From NCBI GenBank assembly GCA_903845215.1, contig CAIMWI010000020.1, positions 57,362 through 121,361 of the forward strand: 64,000 nt of DNA, in the 5' to 3' direction. Source of the stretch: an uncultured Rhodobacterales bacterium (GTDB taxonomy: Bacteria; Pseudomonadota; Alphaproteobacteria; Rhodobacterales; Rhodobacteraceae). The notes under the pieces are model-generated. The model was not told the origin of the DNA and did not search any database. It saw only the letters and a program-made list of their open reading frames with translations. Of this stretch, positions 19,314-25,635 are shown in pieces. A program made the translations under genes and the position numbers. The stretch's first letter is position 1. Each line of letters starts with the position of its first letter.

Positions 19314-21380
19314 TTAGTTCGCCGCGATCGGGCCAGCAGACCCCGGCGCACCCGGCAACATATCGGGGTGCAGTTCGGCGTCGATCTGCTTGTCGGCCGG
19401 AACAAAGACACGCTCACGGATGATGTTGTCTTCAGCCCAGTTGTACATAAAGATCGGAGCCCCTGCCGGTATGTTGGCAAAACGCTTGTTGACGATCAAA
19501 GCGCCCGGATAGGCCGTCAGGCCGATACCGTCCAGATTGGCGGTGTAGAGGTTCTGGTATTGCTTCATCAACTCGCCACGCTCGGCCGCATCGCGGGTGC
19601 CGATGAACTTGTTGACCGTATCAACCATGTCTTTTTCATAGTCGAGCAGGTCCAACTCGCCCGCGCCATTGGCCTTGTGGTGGTTCGACGTGGTCGCCCC
19701 CGTCGGTGCCAACTGCGCGGTGTTTTGCACCACGGTGATCAGTTCGGTGCCGTTGCGGATGATGATCCAGTCAAACTTGCCGCTGTCGCGTGCGTTGTCA
19801 AAGTCTTTGCCCGTCAAAGCGTTGAGCGTGACCTTCACACCAATGTCACCCATCATCGCAACCACACCTTCGGCGAGGTTCTTGTCGGTGGCATAGTCGC
19901 TTTGGGTCAACAGCGTGACGTTCAGATCAGCGCCGCCCGCCATGTTGACAAAGCCGTTGCCATCGCTGTCGGTCAAGCCTGCAGCTTCCAGCTGCGCCTT
20001 GGCCGAAGCCGTGTCGAACGGATAGTATACGGTCGACGCCTTGTCGTAGTAAGACGTGCCGTCATACAAACCGCCCGGATAGATCGCGGTGAACGGGCCT
20101 TTGACAAGGCTGTCGCCCAAACGCTGGCGGTCAAGGCCGTAAGAGATGGCCTTGCGGAAGTCGAGGTTGCGGTTCAGGTCGCGGATCGCTTGACCGTTGG
20201 CATCAGGTTCACCCCAGCCATTGCCCGACAGGTTCGGGAACAGCGAGTAGCCGATGGTGCGCGGGCCAAAGGCCAGCTTGGCAGGCGATGCCGGATCGGC
20301 GGCCTTCTTTAGGCTTTCAACATAGTTTTCCGGCTGTTCCAGATTGGAAAAGTCGCCCGTACCGGCCACAGCCTGCACGTCGCGGTCACCCCAAGTCGAC
20401 AGGCGGTACTGCATCTCGTCCAGATAGGGCAGCTGGTTGCCAGCTTCGTCAACTTTCCAGTAGTACGGGTTGCGGCGCAGAACGACCACGTCGTCGGGGC
20501 GATGTTCCACCACAGTCCAACCGCCCATTACGGGGAAGTTCATGTAATCGGCCGGGAAAGCCTTTTGGAACGATTCGTAATCTTTGCCGCCATATTTGGG
20601 ATGCTGAGGCTTAAGCATATGGGCCGGGCCGGGGCAGAAGTTGCCGTAAGCCATGTTGTACAGCACCGATTCCGGGAAAGCGGTGGGGAAGGTCAGGGTG
20701 AAGGTAAAGTCATCCACATTGGCATAAACACCGTCAGCATAGGTGGCCGAAGATGCGCCCATCAGCGGCGTGACATCGGGGTCCATCACAACGTCGTTGA
20801 AATAGAACTCGGTGTCCGCAGTCGTGAAGGGTGCGCCGTCCGACCACTTGGCCCCTTCGATCAGGTGCACGGTCAGGGTTTTGCCGTCTTCCGACCAGTC
20901 CCACGACTTGGCCAAGTTGGGCATCGGCTGCAGATCGGACGAGTTCACTTCAAACAGCGGGCCGGTGCGGGTGAGACATTCGACCAAGCCGATATCAATG
21001 CCACCCCAGCCGTAAGATTGGCCCGCCCAGAAGTTCCACCCTTCAGGACGCCCACCGATCACATGGCGCATCACGTCGCCGTAAACGCCGGTGCCATCGG
21101 GCTGGTTGGCGGTTTTATAGACCAGCGGTTCTTTGGGCAAGCGGTCAGCCAAGGGCGGCAATTTGCCCGCAGCTTCAAAGGCTTTGACCCATTCTGGCTG
21201 GTTATAAGCTGCCAAGGCTTTGTATTCGTAAATGTCAGACCGATTGACGAACACGGGTGTACCCTGTGCGTCAAACTTCGGTGCATCGGGCGGGGTTGTG
21301 GGTGCCATCACATCGGCACGCACCGCCACAGCAGATACACCCAACAAAAGCGCCGCCATAGCGACGCGCTGGATTTTCAT
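19314..21380 (-). CDS. Periplasmic solute-binding protein, SBP_bac_5 (peptide/oligosaccharide) family
   Basis: A 688-aa extracellular solute-binding protein with a signal peptide (MKIQRVAMAALLLGVSAVAV, cleavage near ADV). Family 5 features are visible: PNLAKSWDWSEDGKTLTVHL and KWSDGAPFTTADTEFYFNDV in the first third, FRKAISYGLDRQ in the middle. At over 650 aa it is longer than typical DppA/OppA (about 540), as in sugar-binding members such as AgpA of Sinorhizobium. The start at 21380 has GGAGGAGA upstream; the frame open to 21515 is rejected. First gene of the alpha-galactoside operon. The ligand is inferred from melA and the MelR-like regulator. Confidence 0.88.
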   Translation of the reverse strand: MKIQRVAMAALLLGVSAVAVRADVMAPTTPPDAPKFDAQGTPVFVNRSDIYEYKALAAYNQPEWVKAFEAAGKLPPLADRLPKEPLVYKTANQPDGTGVYGDVMRHVIGGRPEGWNFWAGQSYGWGGIDIGLVECLTRTGPLFEVNSSDLQPMPNLAKSWDWSEDGKTLTVHLIEGAKWSDGAPFTTADTEFYFNDVVMDPDVTPLMGASSATYADGVYANVDDFTFTLTFPTAFPESVLYNMAYGNFCPGPAHMLKPQHPKYGGKDYESFQKAFPADYMNFPVMGGWTVVEHRPDDVVVLRRNPYYWKVDEAGNQLPYLDEMQYRLSTWGDRDVQAVAGTGDFSNLEQPENYVESLKKAADPASPAKLAFGPRTIGYSLFPNLSGNGWGEPDANGQAIRDLNRNLDFRKAISYGLDRQRLGDSLVKGPFTAIYPGGLYDGTSYYDKASTVYYPFDTASAKAQLEAAGLTDSDGNGFVNMAGGADLNVTLLTQSDYATDKNLAEGVVAMMGDIGVKVTLNALTGKDFDNARDSGKFDWIIIRNGTELITVVQNTAQLAPTGATTSNHHKANGAGELDLLDYEKDMVDTVNKFIGTRDAAERGELMKQYQNLYTANLDGIGLTAYPGALIVNKRFANIPAGAPIFMYNWAEDNIIRERVFVPADKQIDAELHPDMLPGAPGSAGPIAAN

Positions 21381-21550
21381 GGTTCTCTCCTCCCCAAAGC
21401 CCAAAAGGGCCCGTGTTGTTCGCTTGAAAATGCGATCCCGAGGCGGTTTTCTTGCCCCCTCTGGTATCTGCCACTGTGGGCACAATCCGGCTTTACAACA
21501 ATAGCGTTTTGCCACAATCTATTCTGGCTTTCTAAGATTGATGGGCACAG
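21381..21550. promoter_or_regulatory. Divergent control region with repeated CACAATC / GGCTTT elements
   Basis: The 170-bp gap between the binding-protein operon and the MelR-like gene carries two direct copies of CACAATC (21481-21487 and 21513-21519), 32 bp apart or about three helical turns. Each is followed by a GGCTTT (near 21489 and 21525). This fits paired operator half-sites for the AraC-type regulator. The operators are inferred from repetition only. Confidence 0.4.
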
Positions 21551-22453
21551 ATGAATGACCTAGCCGAGCGTGACCGCCTAAAAGCTGCCCCAAAGCACGA
21601 GCGTCACTTTTATGCCACAAATCGCGCCTTTGGGCGATTCGGTATGCGCATATTCGAACCCCAGACGATGGAAACCCCGCATTGGCACGGCCATGTCGAG
21701 GCCAATTTCTGCCTGCATCACACGATGGGCTATGATGTCGATAACGAACAGATCGTGGTTCCCGAAGGACGTCTGGCGATCTTTTGGGCCGGGGTACCGC
21801 ATCGGCTGCACACCATCACAAAGACCGCTGCAGCCCAACCCAAATTGGCCAATATCTATCTGCCGCTGGACGCATTCTTAATGATGAACCACATTATGCC
21901 GCTGCAAGTGGCGCTTTTGGGCGGTGGGATCATTTTGTTGCCAGAATCTTTGTGCAATGAAGAAATGGTGCGACGGTGGTATGCCGATTACCGTTCGGGC
22001 GACTTTGAACGCACGGAAGTCTTGAAGATGGATTTGAACGCCATGTTCAGGCGGGCATTTTTAGAGACACCCGAATTTCTGCGCCTACCGCGCAACGAGA
22101 CGGCAGGCGAACGCGCCCTCAGCTCGGTGCATATCCGCCATGTGATAGCCATGGTCAGGCTGGTTCTGGAAAACCTCGACAAGCCTTTGAAAAACGCTGA
22201 AATCACCGCTGTGACCGGGCTGCATGAAAACTACGCTTTGGGCCTTTTCACCAAGATCATGCAAACCCCGCTAAGGCAATTTGTGTTGCGCATGCGCCTG
22301 ATGCGGGCAAGGGCATTGTTGGTGGAAAGCTCGCTTGCAATTGCATCGGTGGCGGAAGCCTCTGGCTTTACATCGATCAGCCAGTTTTACCACCAGTTCA
22401 AAGCGGCCTATGGCGTGGCCCCGAATTCGGTGCGCAACCAATATCTTGCTTAA
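21551..22453 (+). CDS. MelR-like AraC family transcriptional regulator
   Basis: A 300-aa activator with an N-terminal cupin sensor domain and a C-terminal pair of helix-turn-helix units. Sensor features match E. coli MelR: PHWHGHVEANF and RLAIFWAGVPHRL. The DNA-binding half has HENYALGLFTKIMQTPLRQ and the final motif GFTSISQFYHQFKAAYGVAP. MelR controls the melibiose genes in response to alpha-galactosides. The divergent position next to a binding-protein transporter and a MelA-type enzyme makes local control very likely. Confidence 0.88.
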   Translation: MNDLAERDRLKAAPKHERHFYATNRAFGRFGMRIFEPQTMETPHWHGHVEANFCLHHTMGYDVDNEQIVVPEGRLAIFWAGVPHRLHTITKTAAAQPKLANIYLPLDAFLMMNHIMPLQVALLGGGIILLPESLCNEEMVRRWYADYRSGDFERTEVLKMDLNAMFRRAFLETPEFLRLPRNETAGERALSSVHIRHVIAMVRLVLENLDKPLKNAEITAVTGLHENYALGLFTKIMQTPLRQFVLRMRLMRARALLVESSLAIASVAEASGFTSISQFYHQFKAAYGVAPNSVRNQYLA

Positions 22454-22493
22454 GCTGACACAGAGGTGTCGCAAGATCATGTCGGGAAGGTGA

Positions 22494-22570
22494 TGGTACC
22501 GCTTTCCCGGCTTGAACGGGAGACCTCTAGATCCACAATCTAGCGCTCTAACCAACTGAGCTAAAGCGGC
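22494..22570 (-). tRNA. tRNA-His (GTG), lacking G-1 and with A73
   Basis: A 77-nt cloverleaf with an encoded CCA at 22494-22496 and anticodon GTG at 22534-22536 in the loop TTGTGGA, closed by CTAGA/TCTAG. The D-arm is GCTC..GAGC and the T-arm contains GTTCAAGCC. The acceptor stem GCCGCTT pairs with AAGCGGT, so the first pair is G1-U72 and the discriminator is A73. The genome has T, not G, at position -1. Most bacterial tRNA-His have an encoded G-1 opposite C73; this altered form is known from part of the Alphaproteobacteria with a matching divergent HisRS. Confidence 0.95.
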
Positions 22571-22653
22571 ACATCAACACCGCAACATCGTTTGCGATGA
22601 GGGTGATTTATGGATTTCACAAGAGGGGGTCAACCCGCAAAATCGCCAAGCCC

Positions 22654-22914
22654 TCACCGCGGGCGCTTGGCGATCCATCCCAAAGTCAGCACAACAGCCA
22701 CAGCGATCAGGGTTTGCGGCGTGAAAACCGCGACCAAATGGGCAAGGTTGCCAATCACCGAACTGACATAAGGGCCAGCCGCCGCCCCCAGCAAAATGTA
22801 GAGAAGAACACATAACAAAATCAGCACAAAGCCTGCCTGTACGATTTGCAACGACAGGGCGATCAGCCTGGCTAACCAGTTCAAGGGTTTCTCTTCTGCG
22901 GGGGGCGGTGCCAT
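22654..22914 (-). CDS. Small two-helix membrane protein, paralogue of the upstream gene
   Basis: An 86-aa protein of unrecognised family. Two hydrophobic segments are clear (about 20-46 and 66-82), separated by GPYVSSVIGNLAHLV, with an acidic/proline N-terminus and a basic WIAKRPR tail. The middle GP..xxVIGNLxxLV followed by a second helix resembles GP..xDVVGNVTNLV in the 74-aa product upstream, so the two look like diverged duplicates. It starts 6 bp after the upstream stop. Insertion in the inner membrane is likely; the function is unknown. Confidence 0.7.
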   Translation of the reverse strand: MAPPPAEEKPLNWLARLIALSLQIVQAGFVLILLCVLLYILLGAAAGPYVSSVIGNLAHLVAVFTPQTLIAVAVVLTLGWIAKRPR

Positions 22915-22920
22915 AAAATC

Positions 22921-23145
22921 TTACTTGTTCTGAAGCAGCCAGACGACAACGCCCAGCGAGATCAGACCAGCCAGACCAGCGCTGCCGAGGGTTTGCACCA
23001 GGTTGGTTACGTTGCCGACAACATCGCCCAAGAAGGACATGTTGGCCGGGCCGACCAGCAGCGAAGCAACAATTGCCAAGGCCAGCAGACCCATCCCAAG
23101 TTCGGTGATGCTGCGGATGATATTGCGTACGGCGTCGATATTCAT
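22921..23145 (-). CDS. Small two-helix membrane protein of unknown function
   Basis: A 74-aa protein with helices at about 16-31 and 53-70 separated by GPANMSFLGDVVGNVTNLVQ. The start at 23145 (MNIDAVRNII) has GGAGGT seven bases upstream, close to ideal, which implies strong translation; the frame open to 23235 is rejected. Its promoter region (23146-23412) is unusually AT-rich for this window. First gene of a two-gene operon. I do not recognise a named family, but proteins of this shape recur in Rhodobacteraceae as hypothetical genes. Confidence 0.75.
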   Translation of the reverse strand: MNIDAVRNIIRSITELGMGLLALAIVASLLVGPANMSFLGDVVGNVTNLVQTLGSAGLAGLISLGVVVWLLQNK

Positions 23146-23289
23146 AAGATACCTCCAGTTTGTTACTCTGCCCAATTTTTGAGCAGCTTTTGTGTGCGGC
23201 TGCACAATTTGGCCGCACACCGATAAGATGAGCAAGAATCCGCTCAGTCAAGTACATTCCGCGAATATATCCTAAAGTTCATATTTCTG

Positions 23290-23304
23290 TTAACTTTTGT
23301 TTAC
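23290..23304. promoter_or_regulatory. AT-rich control region with a CtrA-like half-matched site
   Basis: TTAACTTTTGTTTAC matches the CtrA consensus TTAA-N7-TTAA at seven of eight fixed bases. It lies in the 273-bp gap between the small membrane-protein operon and the divergent 71-aa gene. Proximity makes control plausible, but AT-rich sequence gives chance matches easily. Confidence 0.3.
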
Positions 23305-23418
23305 ATTGAATAGTGTTTTCGCGCGCAGAAAACGCAATATTTAGGTGCCACTTCGGCAAGTGTTGACAGCACCCCGCGCCTCACGCACACCATACCAGCA
23401 GAAAAAACGGGGGTGATC

Positions 23419-23634
23419 ATGGGGATCGACAAGCAAAGCGACGTGTCGGCCAATATTCAAATCGGGCCGACCGATCAGGGCATGGTGCGCATCTATATCG
23501 AGGCCGATGACGGCACAGAATTGCCGATGGATTTTGATCCGGAAGAGGCGCTGGACATCGCTGAAGAATTGCGCTCGGCGGCCGAAGCGGTGCGTGCGAT
23601 GGGTCAGGGCACGAACCCGCGCAAGAACAAGTAA
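23419..23634 (+). CDS. Conserved acidic small protein (probably DUF6324 family)
   Basis: A 71-aa acidic cytosolic protein with no membrane segment. It shows a beta-rich first half (IQIGPTDQGMVRIYIEADDG) and a helical second half (PEEALDIAEELRSAAEAVRAM). The pattern is that of a small Rhodobacterales protein I recall as DUF6324, but I cannot check this. A GTG at 23413 is in frame; the ATG at 23419 behind GGGGG is preferred. It is divergent from the small membrane-protein pair. Its function is unknown. Confidence 0.7.
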   Translation: MGIDKQSDVSANIQIGPTDQGMVRIYIEADDGTELPMDFDPEEALDIAEELRSAAEAVRAMGQGTNPRKNK

Positions 23635-23640
23635 GCGCCC

Positions 23641-24114
23641 CTAGCCGATCAGGGCGCCAACCCCAGGATCGCGCAGACCTTGCAAACGCATGGCGGCTTG
23701 GCGCGCAAATTTATGCAGCACCGCCTTGCGTCTGGCCCCCGCCAAAGGCGTTTGCGGACCAAATCGGATGATTTCGGCATCATAAGCATCTGCGACAAAC
23801 AGCCCCGTATCTGCCGGCAAAAGTTCGGTCGGGAAATGGGCATCCACGGCCCAGAAAAACCGATCGCAAAAGGGCAGATAGCCGTGCCATTTTTGGTCAG
23901 CGCGAAAATCTGCCGGGCCAGATTTGCATTCAATCACCCAAACCTCGCCCTTAGGCCCCAGCGCCATCAGATCAACACGCAAGCCTGAGGTTGGGATCAT
24001 TTCTTCCAATGTTACAAAATCCAGCCCCCGCAACGCGCGGGCGACACCACGCGACAGCCTTTGACCGGGCAAAGACGGCAAGGCGGTGTCAAATTCTGTG
24101 ACGCGCGTGATCAT
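23641..24114 (-). CDS. mmcB: MmcB family DNA repair protein
   Basis: A 157-aa protein of the MmcB (DUF1052) family, which in Caulobacter is SOS-regulated and contributes to mitomycin C resistance. The fold is PD-(D/E)XK nuclease-like: the segment RVDLMALGPKGEVWVIECKSGPADF has the D..ExK arrangement (given here in pieces: RVDLMAL and EVWVIECKSG). A LexA-type box stands 13 bp upstream of the start. The gene converges on the 71-aa gene, with 6 bp between stops. The assignment is strong from both sequence and operator. Confidence 0.88.
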   Translation of the reverse strand: MITRVTEFDTALPSLPGQRLSRGVARALRGLDFVTLEEMIPTSGLRVDLMALGPKGEVWVIECKSGPADFRADQKWHGYLPFCDRFFWAVDAHFPTELLPADTGLFVADAYDAEIIRFGPQTPLAGARRKAVLHKFARQAAMRLQGLRDPGVGALIG

Positions 24115-24126
24115 GCGGGCAAATAT

Positions 24127-24141
24127 GAACTAAAGGTGAAC
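24127..24141 (-). promoter_or_regulatory. LexA (SOS) box of mmcB
   Basis: On the minus strand, GTTCACCTTTAGTTC is an exact GTTC-N7-GTTC, the alphaproteobacterial SOS operator. It is 13 bp upstream of the mmcB ATG, so bound LexA would block the promoter or early elongation. Confidence 0.85.
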
Positions 24142-24153
24142 ATTCGGCAAGCC

Positions 24154-24182
24154 TTGCTTTGCCCCTTCCCCGCGCCTATCTA
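24154..24182 (+). promoter_or_regulatory. Sigma70-type promoter of the ncRNA
   Basis: TTGCTT (-35, 24154-24159) and TATCTA (-10, 24177-24182) are separated by exactly 17 bp. The expected start, 7 bases further, falls on the first base of the RNA closing stem at 24189. Confidence 0.6.
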
Positions 24183-24188
24183 GGCCAT

Positions 24189-24395
24189 GGCGGGTTCTGC
24201 TCTTCTCGTGCGAGGCACCTTTTCCAGTGGCCGATAAGCAAGCGAACGGGGGCTGGCTCTGGCAAGATCCTGGTCTTGCTACCTGGCACCCACCTGAGAC
24301 CTCTGGCTCTCGGGAAAACTCCGTCTCCACGGCCGCTGCGGGCCCGCCACCTGATGCAAACGACAAAGCCCGAAGCGCTGCTTCGGGCTTTGTCG
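24189..24395 (+). ncRNA. Structured non-coding RNA candidate, 6S-like in layout
   Basis: No convincing protein is encoded on this strand, yet the segment has a promoter, a closing stem (GGCGGG at 24189-24194 with CCCGCC at 24343-24348), internal hairpins (GTGC-GAG-GCAC; GCAAGA..TCTTGC near the apex) and a terminator hairpin at 24362-24394. About 160 nt lie within the closing stem, close to alphaproteobacterial 6S RNA, which also has a long closed rod with a central bubble. The hallmark SRP (GGAAGG..AGCAGCC), tmRNA and RNase P motifs are absent. I cannot confirm the 6S identity from primary sequence, and zapA, its usual neighbour in many proteobacteria, is not here. Confidence 0.6.
24362..24394. 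terminator. Bidirectional terminator between the ncRNA and the 48-aa gene
   Basis: A perfect 15-bp stem (GACAAAGCCCGAAGC / GCTTCGGGCTTTGTC) with a 3-base loop. The AAA and TTT flanks of the GC core allow function on both strands. It lies 20 bp after the stop of the minus-strand 48-aa ORF and 14 bp after the ncRNA closing stem. Confidence 0.8.
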
Positions 24396-24414
24396 TATCG
24401 CTGCGGGACTTATC

Positions 24415-24561
24415 TTAGCGGCGGGTTGGGCGGCGCTGCTGATAAGACTCTATCCGGATGCGGATGGGGATAAGTTGCGACTTAGGCGCGCCGAAAGATC
24501 GAACCGCCCAAACGATGTCTTTGACATGGTCGACCAAGCGCAGAAAAAACATCGTCAACAT
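24415..24561 (-). CDS. Putative 48-aa small basic protein
   Basis: A short ORF with ATG at 24561 behind GGTGAGGTG, four to five bases upstream, a good ribosome-binding site. The product begins with a hydrophobic/amphipathic stretch (MLTMFFLRLVDHVKDIVWAV) and ends in an arginine-rich tail (QQRRPTRR), giving a strongly basic protein that could associate with membrane or RNA. It is followed by the strong bidirectional terminator at 24362-24394. It lies downstream of bolA, 118 bp away. No family is recognised. A competing longer ORF in another frame (24482-24679) lacks a ribosome-binding site. Confidence 0.5.
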   Translation of the reverse strand: MLTMFFLRLVDHVKDIVWAVRSFGAPKSQLIPIRIRIESYQQRRPTRR

Positions 24562-24662
24562 GGGGCACCTCACCTGTTATGCAAGTAAGGTAACACTCGG
24601 TTGCGCCATGAAAAGGCCAGAGTTCACTCTTGGGCGCAAAATAGCCGACACCCTTTTGGTCT

Positions 24663-24677
24663 GCCCAAAGTTTGGGC
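24663..24677 (-). terminator. Short hairpin after bolA
   Basis: GCCCAAAGTTTGGGC, a 7-bp inverted repeat, begins three bases after the bolA stop. There is no clear T-run, so it may be a weak terminator or an RNA 3' end stabiliser. Confidence 0.4.
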
Positions 24678-24679
24678 AT

Positions 24680-24937
24680 TCAACCGATATCCAGCGCCAA
24701 GGCATGCACACGCATGTTCAGATCACCCAAAGCCCCTTGAACTGCGCGGTGGCGGGCCAATCGCCCCATCGCGGCCAGGTCTGGTGCGCGGATCTTGACG
24801 GCAAAGTGACTTTCCCCTGATCCGTCATCGCCGCCATGCCCCGCATGGCGATGGCTTTCGTTGACCACGACCAACTCGCTGACGGCAAAAGCCGCCTGCA
24901 AACGGGCCTCAATTTCATCCTTTATCGCCATTTTCAT
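24680..24937 (-). CDS. bolA: BolA family protein
   Basis: An 85-aa BolA-fold protein that normally partners a monothiol glutaredoxin through a bridging [2Fe-2S] cluster and takes part in iron and envelope stress regulation. The core ELVVVNESHRHAGH and SHFAVKI holds the conserved histidines, with H-A at the C-terminal RVHALAL. It is divergent from the DnaJ-domain gene by about 65 bp, the usual arrangement of this locus in Rhodobacteraceae (bolA, DnaJ, cobS). Confidence 0.9.
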   Translation of the reverse strand: MKMAIKDEIEARLQAAFAVSELVVVNESHRHAGHGGDDGSGESHFAVKIRAPDLAAMGRLARHRAVQGALGDLNMRVHALALDIG

Positions 24938-25002
24938 TTCTCCCCCTTCAATCTGCCACCAAATGCCCTATTCTTGCGTGCTTGAGTCGGAAAGGCCTAT
25001 CG

Positions 25003-25635
25003 ATGACCAGTCGCCCCCCGTTTGAATTTGATTTGCGCGTGTCCTCTGACAAGGCCAAGCGCAAAACCGGCAGGCGCGGCATGTCTGGCGCGTCTGAAAT
25101 GTCGAATAAGGCCTGTGATTATCCAACTTGCAAAGAAAAAGGGGCCTACCGCGCGCCCAAATCACCCGAGCTTTTGAACGAGTTCTTCTGGTTCTGCCGC
25201 GACCATGTGCGAGAGTACAACCTGAAATGGAACTTCTTTGGCGCGGCAACCGATGAAGAGTTCCAAAAGCTGCTAGATAAAGATCGGTTGTGGGAGCGTG
25301 AGACCACCCCCTTCAGCCGCAAGGATGATGGCCGGTCTTGGGCGCGGTTGGGCATCAATGACCCCTTGGACGCAATGGGCGAAAAAGCGGCGACCAGCAC
25401 TGCCAAGCCCATCGGCACCTCTAGCCGCAAATTGCCCCCAACCGAACGCAAGGCGCTGGAAATTATGGATGCGCGCGACACCTGGACAAAAACCGAGATT
25501 AGAAAGCAATACAAAAGCTTGGTGAAAGATCTTCATCCCGATATGAACGGCGGGGATCGTTCTGATGAAGATCGTCTGCAGCAGGTTGTCTGGGCTTGGG
25601 ATCAGATCAAAGACAGCCGCTATTTCAAAGAATGA
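25003..25635 (+). CDS. DnaJ (J-domain) molecular chaperone family protein
   Basis: A 210-aa protein with a C-terminal J-domain: TEIRKQYKSLVKDLHPDMNGGDR includes the HPD motif (LHPD) that stimulates DnaK ATPase. The N-terminal part has CDYPTCKEKGAYRAP and FCRDHV, a cysteine/histidine cluster that could bind zinc. This J-domain-at-C-terminus architecture is typical for the alphaproteobacterial gene next to bolA. The start at 25003 follows GGAAAGG; a TTG at 24982 is the alternative. Its last 16 bases overlap the convergent glycosyltransferase gene. Confidence 0.88.
   Translation: MTSRPPFEFDLRVSSDKAKRKTGRRGMSGASEMSNKACDYPTCKEKGAYRAPKSPELLNEFFWFCRDHVREYNLKWNFFGAATDEEFQKLLDKDRLWERETTPFSRKDDGRSWARLGINDPLDAMGEKAATSTAKPIGTSSRKLPPTERKALEIMDARDTWTKTEIRKQYKSLVKDLHPDMNGGDRSDEDRLQQVVWAWDQIKDSRYFKE

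Noticed and set aside
24189..24395. SRP, tmRNA or RNase P RNA as identity of the structured RNA
   Set aside because: The conserved SRP tetraloop helix, the tmRNA tag reading frame and the RNase P GAGGAAAGTCC core are all missing.
24482..24679. 65-codon minus-strand frame between the 48-aa gene and bolA
   Set aside because: No ribosome-binding site, starts inside the post-bolA hairpin, and competes with the better supported 48-aa frame.
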